DNA from: JACJYE01 sp964432875
GTDB taxonomy: Bacteria > Bacteroidota > Bacteroidia > Chitinophagales > Saprospiraceae
Assembly (NCBI GenBank): GCA_964432875.1
Contig: CAYSPJ010000105.1
Coordinates: 1-17,619 of the forward strand
Direction: 5' to 3'
Length of the DNA: 17,619 nucleotides
The position numbers and the translations under genes were made by a program. Shown here one piece after another: positions 1 through 6,718 of this stretch. The notes under the pieces were generated by a model. It did not search any database and was not told where the DNA came from. It worked only from the letters and a program-made list of their open reading frames with translations. How positions within the stretch are numbered: position 1 is the stretch's first letter; the number at the start of each line of letters is the position of its first letter.

Positions 1-162
1 CGTCCGGGATGTCGCTTCGCTCCAACTGCCAACCGCCAGCCGGCCTCAAGGACTGCATACTGCATACTGCCCACTGCCTTCCCGCTCTCGCTGCGCTCGT
101 CCGGGATGTCGCTTCGCTCCAACTGCCAACTGCATACTGCATACTGCCAACTACCAACTGCA
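1..162. repeat. Two tandem copies of a dispersed intergenic repeat
   Basis: The same 30 bases occur at 1-30 and 98-127 (key core GGGATGTCGCTTCGCTCC), giving a 97-base period. Each copy is followed by short runs of CTGCATA / CTGCCAA words, for example at 53-72 and 130-148. The second copy is preceded by CTCGCTGCGCTCGT; the first is cut by the window edge. The block lies directly after the stop of the YndJ-like gene. Related single copies occur at 3210-3248 and, degenerate, at 2192-2225 and 6563-6585. I see no gene here; the open frames across it are low-complexity translations of the repeat. Confidence 0.8.
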
Positions 163-1047
163 CTAATTCGAGACCCTCCAAGCAATCCTCCCCCACCCCA
201 CCACCAACAGCCCCAAGCCCACCACATTGCCCGTGCCGTGCCAGGCGTACATATTCGGGATATCCAAACCCGGGATGGGCACCACTGTCCGGAGCGCGTA
301 GCCCAGCGCGAGCGCCATGCCGCCCAGCAGCAGCAGGCTGCCCAGCCGCCAGCACCAGCGGGTGAAGCCCGGGCGCTGGTGCGACCGCTGCCAATACAAG
401 CCGGCGGCCAAACTGCCAGCTAGCGCCATCGCCGCCCCGCTGAGCGCTTCGCCGCCCGCCCAGCCGCTCAACTGCGTGAGGGTGATGGCCAGGGCCACGG
501 CACCGATGCTCGCGACCGTGAAATAGCCCAGCGCTTTCAGCCAGGGCGTAGGGGCATCCCGATAAGCCAGGGCGAGCAGCAGCAGCAACAAAAAGCCCGT
601 ATAGTGGAAGTGGGCGGCTGTCAGCAAAACGATGATGGGGGCAAAACCCAGGGGGTTCCAGCCCAAGGCATGAGCAATAGCCCAAGCGCCGGCTACATTC
701 CAAAACAACATAGCAGCGGTGAAAAAACGCCCTTCATGGGTGCCGAGCTGAGCATGGCGGAGCAGCGCCCCAAGCCCTAAAGCCAACCAGGGCAATGCCA
801 GCAGCCCCGCCAACCAGGAGGGCGGCAGCCAGAAGCCCATCCCCAGCGCCAAACCAGGCAACAGCCACGCGCCAAGCGGGATGCGCCCCGGCAGGTAAAG
901 CCCGAACCCTAACGGCACCCACAGCAGCACCGCCCATAAAATCAGTAGCTCTACCCAATCCGGCGCTTGCGGGTCCAGGGGCCAGTAGGCGGCCAGCGCG
1001 AGCAGCAAAGCCGCGCTGCCAGCGATCATTACTTTCCCCTCAAACAT
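163..1047 (-). CDS. YndJ-like multi-pass membrane protein
   Basis: A very hydrophobic protein of about 294 residues with roughly eight predicted membrane helices. It resembles the YndJ family (named after Bacillus subtilis YndJ), whose biochemical role is unknown to me. Family-like signatures I can see are a helix with AHFHYTGF and, near the C-terminus, HGTGN followed by a hydrophobic GW-containing segment. Those histidines sit at helix edges and could be functional. The frame is open further upstream to 1200, but that part overlaps DUF1990 deeply and is not hydrophobic, so it is unlikely to be translated. Two starts fit: ATG at 1047, overlapping the DUF1990 stop by 8 bases, or ATG at 1029 preceded by GAGGGG six bases upstream. 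Either implies translational coupling to DUF1990. The gene ends at the repeat block, with no classic terminator seen. Confidence 0.8.
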   Translation of the reverse strand: MFEGKVMIAGSAALLLALAAYWPLDPQAPDWVELLILWAVLLWVPLGFGLYLPGRIPLGAWLLPGLALGMGFWLPPSWLAGLLALPWLALGLGALLRHAQLGTHEGRFFTAAMLFWNVAGAWAIAHALGWNPLGFAPIIVLLTAAHFHYTGFLLLLLLALAYRDAPTPWLKALGYFTVASIGAVALAITLTQLSGWAGGEALSGAAMALAGSLAAGLYWQRSHQRPGFTRWCWRLGSLLLLGGMALALGYALRTVVPIPGLDIPNMYAWHGTGNVVGLGLLVVGWGRIAWRVSN

Positions 1048-1618
1048 AGGCCAGGCTTTGCCCTGCTTCCAACATCTGCCGCAAAGATTGGCGCGCAAAA
1101 CGCCGCTGGTGATGGCGCGCCAGTGGATAAGCCAAGCGGGTAGCCCAGATGGCCGGGCGGGAGAAAGCCTCGAGCTGGTACCAGACATTATCTTCCTCAT
1201 CCATACTCACCAGGAATAGCTCCTCTCCACACTCCACATGCCCCACTACCGTGCCGTAGGCAAAGCCGAAGCGGCGGGGCTCATCAATTACATAGACGAT
1301 GCGGCAGGCGTTGTGCCACCACAGCCCAAACAAGCGGAAGAGCATCACGATGTCCTCCCCTTCCCGCAGCGCCGCCCGCTCGGGGTAGATATGCGTCCAG
1401 CCGGCCGGGAAATGCCGCCAGCCCCGCAGCGCTTCCCGCCCCGCCTCGAATGCATCCGGCCCCGTCCCGATGCAGATGCGGTTGCGGTCGTGGTCGTAGC
1501 CGAACGGGAAAGCGCCCTGCGTGGCACCCTGCTCGGCATAGGTAAAGGGGCGCGCGGCGAGGCGCTGCCGGTAGTCCTCTAGTTGGTGGATGGTGGGGAA
1601 GGATGGTGTGGCTTTCAT
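1040..1618 (-). CDS. DUF1990 (UPF0548) family protein
   Basis: A 192-residue soluble protein without signal peptide. It matches the DUF1990 family by its opening pattern: FGYDHDR near residue 40, then IGTGPDAFEAGREALRGW, followed by an aromatic-rich core (LWWHNACRIVYVIDEPRRFGFAYGTVVGHVECGEELF) and a helical C-terminus. Family members run from about 160 to 200 residues, so it looks complete. Function is unknown; the fold is thought to bind a small hydrophobic ligand or lipid, but that is inference. It is the first gene of a two-gene unit, its last codons overlapping the YndJ-like start. The ATG at 1618 is supported by a TATCTTTG promoter box 16 bases upstream, leaving a very short leader. Confidence 0.88.
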   Translation of the reverse strand: MKATPSFPTIHQLEDYRQRLAARPFTYAEQGATQGAFPFGYDHDRNRICIGTGPDAFEAGREALRGWRHFPAGWTHIYPERAALREGEDIVMLFRLFGLWWHNACRIVYVIDEPRRFGFAYGTVVGHVECGEELFLVSMDEEDNVWYQLEAFSRPAIWATRLAYPLARHHQRRFARQSLRQMLEAGQSLAYV

Positions 1619-1634
1619 TGGGAATATTTTGGAG

Positions 1635-1664
1635 CAAAGATAATGTATTTTTCAATTCTTTCAG
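1635..1664 (-). promoter_or_regulatory. Promoter of the DUF1990-YndJ unit
   Basis: On the minus strand TATCTTTG (1635-1642) matches the Bacteroidota -7 box TAnnTTTG exactly. At 19 bases upstream the -33 position reads CTG instead of TTG (1662-1664), so that half is weak. The region is AT-rich compared with its neighbours, as expected of a promoter. The box lies 16 bases before the ATG. Confidence 0.6.
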
Positions 1665-1728
1665 TATTTTATGAAAGTATTTTTTGTTGCTGACGGGGTG
1701 ATTCGGTGGGGGGGATAGCGAGGCGAGC

Positions 1729-2094
1729 TTATTCAAACCCCTTCTGCGGATGCCCCTGCGGCAATACCCCATACACGTTTTTGTACGCCTGCACCAGCCG
1801 GCTCAATAGCTGGTACTTGGCTGCTTCGTATTCCTCCGCGTGGATATGGCTCAGTTCTTCCTGGAGTTTTCGTGCCTGATCCTCTTTTTGGGAGGCCTCG
1901 ATTTGCTGCTTTACGGACGTCTCAGGGTCGTAGTCTTCTATTTTGGCATCGTCGGAGCTTTCCAGCAGCTTCTGGGGATCAATCAAATACAATTTGGGGA
2001 AAGCATACTCCCAGTCGCACCCCAGGTGTTTTAGCTTTTGAAAAACGTACTCGTAAAAAGGCGTCAAGTCGCCTCGTTGAACCAAACCCTCCAC
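1729..2094 (-). CDS. Unrecognised small protein, probably missing its true N-terminus
   Basis: I do not recognise this family. From the GTG at 2094 it gives 121 residues: an N-terminal part rich in aromatic residues (RGDLTPFYEYVFQKLKHLGC, then FPKLYLIDPQKLL), and a charged, probably coiled-coil helix (about residues 55-105) rich in Gln, Glu and Lys. No signal peptide or membrane segment is visible. The frame stays open upstream of the GTG to 2156 and reads sensibly there (EREIVRHEV), so the GTG is probably not the real start. A second short frame (2117-2260) joins it if one T is removed from a GGGGTTTT run, giving about 176 residues. The stop of the SGNH gene lies 24 bases upstream of that longer start, so the two could be co-transcribed. 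Confidence 0.55.
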   Translation of the reverse strand: MEGLVQRGDLTPFYEYVFQKLKHLGCDWEYAFPKLYLIDPQKLLESSDDAKIEDYDPETSVKQQIEASQKEDQARKLQEELSHIHAEEYEAAKYQLLSRLVQAYKNVYGVLPQGHPQKGFE

Positions 2095-2116
2095 CTCGTG
2101 CCTTACAATCTCCCTT

Positions 2117-2260
2117 TCAAAACCCCACGCTCCGGCGGAAAAGTTCCTGCCAGCTCAATGGGTTAACGCGGCGAGGGCGGCGCAGCAGCAGCTCGCTGCG
2201 GTCTTTGCCGGCAGATTTCGCACTCCGCGCACAGAAGGTCATGCCATTGCCTAGCGCCAT
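2117..2260 (-). other. Possible N-terminal part of the 1729-2094 gene in a shifted frame
   Basis: A 47-codon frame from ATG 2260 ends in NPLSWQELFRRSVGF followed by TGA. The downstream gene's frame would continue FEREIVRHEVEGLV if the T4 run at the junction were T3. The last 17 or so residues look like protein. The first part overlaps a degenerate copy of the dispersed repeat (2192-2225), so the true start is uncertain. This could be a sequencing indel, a pseudogene or, less likely, a +1 frameshift site of the UUU-UGA type. Confidence 0.35.
2192..2225. repeat. Degenerate copy of the dispersed intergenic repeat
   Basis: CTCGCTGCG is identical to the repeat at 85-95, and then TC, CCGG, TCGC and CTCC occur in the same order with small gaps. 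Similarity is weaker than for the copies at 98-127 and 3210-3248. Confidence 0.4.
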
Positions 2261-2284
2261 AGCAATGCGTACTAGCCTAGGCCT

Positions 2285-3043
2285 TCATTCCCCCTGCAAC
2301 CCCTCCGCCACGGTTTCCAGCATCAGCTCCATCCAAGCCTGGTACATCAAGCCCGAGGGGTGCAGGCGGTCGCCCGCCACCAGTTCGGGCTGGGCCAGGC
2401 CCTGGCGGGAGATGGGGGTAATGTCGAAATAAGCCACGCCCCAGCTTTCTGCCACCTGGCGGTTGAAGGCGTTGTAGGCATCCAGTTGCGCGCTGATCTG
2501 CGCGGGGTTTTGACTGCCTTGCCCGAAGGGCGTGTAGGCGTAGTCGGGGATAGATAGCACGAGTACCCGGCTGGTGTCGCCCCCGGCGAAGGCGATGGCG
2601 CGGCTGAGCAGCTGGGGGAACTGCTGCTCGTAGAGCGCGAAGTCTTGCCGCTGGTACTGGTTGTTTACCCCGATGAGGAGCGATACCAGTTGGTAGGCAG
2701 TACGTAGGGTATCGTTGTTGGCCGTAGCGTTGAGTAATTGCCCCGTCGTCCAGCCCGTACGGGCCACGATGTGGGGCTCGGGTAGGTAGAGAGAATCGGG
2801 CAGCGCCTGGCGCAGGGCCCGCACCAACTGCACCGGGAAGCGCTCCGCATAAGCGACTCCATGCCCGATAGTGTAGGAATCACCCAAGGCCAGGTAATGA
2901 ATGGTGTCTATCGTCGGCGGCACTGGCGGCTCCTCCGGCACCACCGGTATTTCTGGCTCGACCGTGACCGCCTGGCTTTTTTCGCAAGCCAACAACAGGA
3001 AAAAGGAAAGGCTGAGCAGTATGTATTTCGCGTTCATCTTCAT
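2285..3043 (-). CDS. SGNH/GDSL-type hydrolase, lipoprotein
   Basis: A 252-residue exported esterase-like enzyme. The N-terminus is a lipoprotein signal with lipobox LLAC (Cys20) and Glu-Lys after it, then a proline/glutamate-rich linker (about 25-45). The SGNH blocks are clear: block I LALGDSYTIG with nucleophile Ser56, a block II-like ARTGW (Gly near 97), block III GVNNQ (Asn127 in the oxyanion hole) and block V DRLHPSG with Asp225 and His228 completing the triad. The length fits a single-domain family member. Substrate is not readable from the sequence; family members hydrolyse acyl or acetyl esters of lipids, glycans or small molecules. It probably sits in the periplasm or on the outer membrane through its lipid anchor. 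A second in-frame Met at residue 3 could also start it. Confidence 0.92.
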   Translation of the reverse strand: MKMNAKYILLSLSFFLLLACEKSQAVTVEPEIPVVPEEPPVPPTIDTIHYLALGDSYTIGHGVAYAERFPVQLVRALRQALPDSLYLPEPHIVARTGWTTGQLLNATANNDTLRTAYQLVSLLIGVNNQYQRQDFALYEQQFPQLLSRAIAFAGGDTSRVLVLSIPDYAYTPFGQGSQNPAQISAQLDAYNAFNRQVAESWGVAYFDITPISRQGLAQPELVAGDRLHPSGLMYQAWMELMLETVAEGLQGE

Positions 3044-3209
3044 GTAGTTTTTAGCTGCTGGCTGTTTCCCGCGGCTATCTCAAAAGTTCATTGGGTGCAC
3101 GCACAAAAGACGCTTGAAATCAACATTTTGTTCTTGCTTCAAAAAGCCAGTCAAAAAGAATAATCACATCATCCCCCCAGCTCTTCCTCCTCCTTTTCTT
3201 TTTTTCCTT

Positions 3210-3248
3210 CCCGCTTCACTTCGTTCAGACGAGATGTCGCTTTGCTCC
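3210..3248. repeat. Single copy of the dispersed intergenic repeat beside the gap
   Basis: The 39 bases follow the same plan as 81-120: CCCGCT, a CTTCGTT/CTGCGCT segment, then GAGATGTCGCTTTGCTCC against GGGATGTCGCTTCGCTCC. It lies 12 bases from the N run. An AT- and pyrimidine-rich stretch (3177-3209) precedes it. The rest of the 3044-3209 spacer shows no gene or clear promoter box. Confidence 0.65.
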
Positions 3249-3260
3249 TTTAACCTTTTT

Positions 3261-3360
3261 NNNNNNNNNNNNNNNNNNNNNNNNNNNNNNNNNNNNNNNN
3301 NNNNNNNNNNNNNNNNNNNNNNNNNNNNNNNNNNNNNNNNNNNNNNNNNNNNNNNNNNNN
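3261..3360. other. Assembly gap (100 N)
   Basis: Exactly 100 N, the conventional length for a scaffold gap of unknown size. It removes the 3' end of the beta-helix gene and probably the spacer behind it. The true missing length cannot be judged, so the open frame that appears to continue to 3250 on the other side is not supported. Confidence 0.95.
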
Positions 3361-5532
3361 TACGTTGACTTCTTTGAGCACATTGGGGAAACTAGCAAAA
3401 TAATCCGTGCTGCAATCGATGATGGTACAGTCTTTCAGCCGCACGTCCTGATAATCTGCTTCCATCTTGAAAAAAGCGAAGGGGCCATATTCGCGGGGGC
3501 TATGGCTATTCTTGAATTCGACCCGCTCGAAGACGATATTGTAGCTGTAATCCAGCTCGACGAGGTGGCTATACACCTGATTGTCGAAAATGCGGCAGTC
3601 GTAAACCCCGCAATTGGAGCAAGATTCCAGGGAGAGCAAGCCCGTAGTACACTCCCGGATGATGGAATTTTTCAGCGTGATATAGCTACAGGAGACTGCC
3701 TCCAAGCCACGCGTACCGCTGCCGTACAAATCGCACTCATCGATGCGCAGGTAAGAGAGGTAGTCGGCCCGGATCACCGCGCCATCGCATAAGCCCGGCG
3801 CCACATCATGGCCGATTTTCAAGCCGGCCAGCGAAAGGTTGTAGCATTCTTCCAGCTTCAACGCAGGCACGAAGGCATAAGTCGTCATCAACTCCGCCTT
3901 GCCGGGGTTTTCTGCCTTGATGGTCAGATTGCGGGCGTTCTTGATGACGATGGTGCGGTCTTCGAAGCCAAAGCTGAAGATTTGGGCATAGTCCGATTGG
4001 CCCGTCACCGTGCCCAGGTCGTATTTGCCGTCGGCCAGCGTGATTTCAGTGTCATTGCCGATCGCTTCGTAAAAAGCCTGCACGGTTTGCACCCTGACTT
4101 TTTTGACGGCGGGGTCTTTGGCAAAAATCTGCCCATCGGGGCCGATGTAATTTTCGCGGCCATTAGCGTCGGTGGCCGAAGTGATGCCAAACTTGTCTGG
4201 CGGGCCGCAATAGAGCCATTTCTTGTCAGAAAGCAATTTGCCATCGGAATTGTAAAGCCTGGACTCCTGCCCTTGGGTCAATAACAGGATCTTACGTTCG
4301 CGCTGGTTAAGCTCGGCATATTCGTAAGATTCGCTGCCGATAAAATCGACCTGGTAATCGAGCGGCAATATCCAATCCCCGCGCTCGCCGAGAATACCTC
4401 TTTTGCCATCCTTGTCAACCAGGAAGCGGCCCGGGCCCAGGGGGTCGATCATATCGTACTCAAAGCCGATGATAACCTTATTGTCCAGGCTGATCAGGCC
4501 GGCCCGGGACTGCTTGTCGGTGGCGATCAGATAAGCGCGCGAAAAGCTCAGGTAGGAATAATCAAAAGGGATGACGATTTTGCCGTTTTGATCCAACAAG
4601 CCAGTCACCTCCCCTTTCATGGCGACGAAATAGCCATTCGGCTCCTGATAAAGGCTTTGGAATTCAAAAGCGGTCAGGGCTTTCCCCTGCTCATCCAGGA
4701 TCGCATAGCCTCCTTCCTCATCCTTTTGGGCCACAAAACGTGTCGGCGAGGACCGGTAGATCAGCTGGTACTCAAACGGCGCTGCCGCTGAACCATCGAT
4801 GCGCAGTAAGCCGTGGCGCCCATTTTTGCGCGCTGCCATGAGCCCATTGACTGGGCGGGAAAGCTCCTCATAAGCCATATCCAGGACTAGATTGCCCGTG
4901 CTATCCATCAGCCCAAACAGGCTCCCTTCCTGCTCTTGCCATACCACAAAATAGCCCGGGTCAAAGGCATCATGGTTTTCTACCCCAGAAAGGAAAGGTT
5001 CTTCCTCATAAGGCACGAGGCTGCCCAGCCCCTTGACCAGAGAACCGTCTTTGCGGATCAAGTAGTGCTGCCCGCCTTTTTTCACCACGGCAATACCATG
5101 CCGGAAGTTATAAACCGCTTCGTAAGCCGGGGCGACTGCCAGTTGGCCATCCAGGCCGATATACCCATACAATTCATCCGGGGTTTGCACCATAGCCCGG
5201 TCATCAATAAATTCACCGATAAAACCGTAAGTAGGTGGTAGGATCACCTTGCCCTCCGGGCTGACCAGGCCGGTCAATTCGCCTTGCACCAAGCGCCCGT
5301 AGCCATCGTCCAATAAATAGGCCTGGTCATAATTTGTCTCCACGATGATTTTACCATCGGGCTGAGCGAAACCCCAGCGATCCCCGTCGCGGTAAGGTAT
5401 CATGCGGAGCACCGCGGTTTCTGCAGAGCTGCCTTCAGGCTCGCCTCCGCCGCTTTTGCAGCCTGAAAAACTAGCCGATACGGTCAAGACCGCCAAAAGG
5501 AAAATCGAGAGCGAAAGATTTGTTCGGAGCAT
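3361..5532 (-). CDS. WG-repeat lipoprotein with C-terminal parallel beta-helix (3' end lost in gap)
   Basis: 724 residues are visible. The N-terminus is a lipoprotein signal with lipobox FSGC (Cys25), followed by a Gly/Ser/Glu linker. Residues about 43-475 are a chain of roughly ten WG-type repeats, recognisable as G-[FLY]-x3-G-K-[IV]-x-[IL]-P-x-x-Y units, for example WGFAQPDGKIIV, TGLVSPEGKVILPPTY and TGLLDQNGKIVIPFDY. From about residue 480 the pattern changes to a right-handed beta-helix: AFYEAIGNDTEITLADGKYDL opens it, then short strands with LKLEECYNLSLAGLKI, LRIDECDLYGSG, ITLKNSIIREC and VRLKDCTIIDC. Both modules usually bind proteins or glycans; no catalytic residues are obvious. Probably a surface or periplasmic structural/binding protein. 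The C-terminus is lost in the N run. Confidence 0.9.
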
Positions 5533-5556
5533 GTTATTTTTTGTTTTGCCAATACG

Positions 5557-5577
5557 GCAGCCGTTTTACGGCGCTGC
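5557..5577. other. Short hairpin upstream of the WG-repeat gene
   Basis: GCAGCCGT, loop TTT, then ACGGCgCTGC: an 8-bp stem with one bulge. It lies between the stop of the upstream gene (5643) and the ATG at 5532, so it would fall in the 5' leader or act as a weak intergenic terminator. There is no clean T run on the minus strand, so I do not call it a terminator. Confidence 0.4.
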
Positions 5578-5642
5578 AATATTACAGCAAATCTGCACGC
5601 TCCTGCTGGCTTGCCCGCATTATTTTTTCTTGCCCCACTCCA

Positions 5643-6368
5643 TTACAAATTGCTGGAATTGTCCAGAAAAGACCTGACCAGGACTGAGATGTCGGAATTG
5701 TAGATGTAAACCAAGTCTTTATCAGCGGCATACCTCCGTTTGAACTGCCGCCACTCCTCGATAATCTGCTGGTCGGTCAGCGCATGATAATCTTTGCTTT
5801 CCAGGCGCAGGCCGGTGAAAATATCCCTTAGGGCTTGATACACCTCCTGCTTGGTTTCCGGCTGGAAGGTGATATTGATCCAGCCATCATTATCTTTATT
5901 GCGGAGTTTTTGTAGTTTGATCACGTTTTGATAAAACCCGCGATCGTAATCTTTCAGCATTTCCTGCAGCTTGTCCAGCTCTTCCTGGCACTCCTCATTC
6001 AGCCGGATAAATTCGCGGCATACCGCAGCCGTATCCACTTTTTCAGGAGACAGGTTGTCGCCGATCCGATCGACTTTCTGTTCCAATGTCGTATCCGGAA
6101 AGGCCTTAAAATGCTTTGCCCATAGCCGGTCGATGGCTTCGTTGGGGGCGGTTTCCAAGCTGCTCTTTTTTCCCAGCGTAAAAAACTCGACCATGCCAAA
6201 AAACAAGGACAAAGCCAGGGCGAAACCAAAATACAGCTTAATCGTATTCAGTATCGGCAGCCTGACTTCAGGTTTGTCCTGCTCGCGCGACAGCAAGCGA
6301 TAGGAGAAAATGGCTAGCGCCAGGGAGACGCCGATAGCGCCGTATTTTAAAAAGTTGAGGTAATCCAT
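5643..6368 (-). CDS. Unrecognised protein with two N-terminal membrane helices
   Basis: I do not recognise the family. The start at ATG 6368 puts a hydrophobic segment directly at the N-terminus; the frame is open to 6446 but that extension is basic and not conserved-looking. Of 241 residues, about 7-26 and 42-64 are membrane helices joined by a short charged loop, so the long C-terminal part and the N-terminus lie on the same side of the membrane. The C-terminal part (about 65-241) is predicted largely helical and charged, with a coiled-coil-like stretch around EECQEELDKLQEMLKDYDRG. It contains no motif known to me. It ends 110 bases before the WG-repeat gene in the same direction, so co-transcription is possible. 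Confidence 0.75.
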   Translation of the reverse strand: MDYLNFLKYGAIGVSLALAIFSYRLLSREQDKPEVRLPILNTIKLYFGFALALSLFFGMVEFFTLGKKSSLETAPNEAIDRLWAKHFKAFPDTTLEQKVDRIGDNLSPEKVDTAAVCREFIRLNEECQEELDKLQEMLKDYDRGFYQNVIKLQKLRNKDNDGWINITFQPETKQEVYQALRDIFTGLRLESKDYHALTDQQIIEEWRQFKRRYAADKDLVYIYNSDISVLVRSFLDNSSNL

Positions 6369-6502
6369 ATCAGCCTGTTTTTCGGTCCGCTTGCCCGCTA
6401 TGGGCGAGGGAGCCTGCAAGGTACGCTTAGCAGCGCAGAAAAACAAGCAGCGGACTGGGGCGGGTAGCTTGCCAGGGGGTCAAGAGAAGGAGGTGATTAG
6501 GG

Positions 6503-6537
6503 CAACTTGCCTCCAGCATGGTTGGGGATGCAAGTTG
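6503..6537. repeat. Hairpin with 8-bp perfect outer stem
   Basis: CAACTTGC (6503-6510) pairs with GCAAGTTG (6530-6537). Inside, CTCCA can pair with TGGGG using one G-T wobble, extending the stem to about 13 pairs with a two-base bulge. No T run follows on either strand. It lies in the 3' region of the barrel/beta-lactamase operon. Confidence 0.5.
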
Positions 6538-6562
6538 TGATTCCGCTGCAGTTAGCTCAGGC

Positions 6563-6585
6563 GGTATGTCACTCTGCTCCGGCTG
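6563..6585. repeat. Degenerate copy of the dispersed intergenic repeat
   Basis: GGTATGTC...GCTCC..CTGC matches the 3' half of the repeat core at 103-126 (GGGATGTC...GCTCC..CTGC) in order and spacing, with several substitutions. The bases just before it mimic a tRNA D-arm, which is rejected below. Confidence 0.4.
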
Positions 6586-6590
6586 CGGGC

Positions 6591-6700
6591 CGCGAGTTTT
6601 GGCCCCTGTTTTCAAAATAAAGTTTCGGCTTAGAGAAACCAGCTTTTCCCAAGGTATGGGCCGAAAACCTTATTTTGCAGGGCCTCAACTCACAGCTCGC
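6591..6700. repeat. Large imperfect inverted repeat
   Basis: The left arm 6591-6630 and the right arm 6657-6700 are reverse complements with small gaps. Paired blocks in order are GCGAG, GGCC, CTG, CAAAATAA and TTTCGGC. The loop is about 26 bases and itself holds CCCA...TGGG. It starts close to the stop codon of the beta-lactamase-like gene (6719). It could be a long 3' stem of that transcript or a small non-coding mobile relic; no coding capacity is seen in it. Confidence 0.6.
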
Positions 6701-6718
6701 AACTCGAAGCGACCTACC

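Larger units (their letters stand above)
6369..6718. other. Gene-free spacer with hairpins and a degenerate repeat
   Basis: No convincing gene on either strand. It holds a hairpin (6503-6537), a degenerate copy of the dispersed repeat (6563-6585) and a large imperfect inverted repeat (6591-6700). The latter starts about 20 bases after the stop of the beta-lactamase-like gene. I find no TAnnTTTG box for the gene starting at 6368. Confidence 0.6.

Noticed and set aside
1..423. Plus-strand proline-rich open frames
   Set aside because: They are translations of the dispersed repeat and of the antisense of the YndJ-like gene, with low-complexity composition.
1048..1200. N-terminal extension of the YndJ-like frame
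   Set aside because: It lies entirely inside DUF1990 coding sequence on the same strand in another frame, is not hydrophobic, and better starts exist at 1047 and 1029.
3250..3360. Continuation of the beta-helix gene through the N run to a stop at 3250
   Set aside because: The reading frame across a gap of unknown length is arbitrary, and the sequence beyond the gap is an intergenic repeat.
6545..6620. tRNA-like D-arm sequence (GTTAGCTCAGGCGGTA)
   Set aside because: No matching D-stem 3' arm, no anticodon stem, no T-arm with GGTTCGA, and no acceptor pairing. It is chance similarity beside a degenerate repeat.
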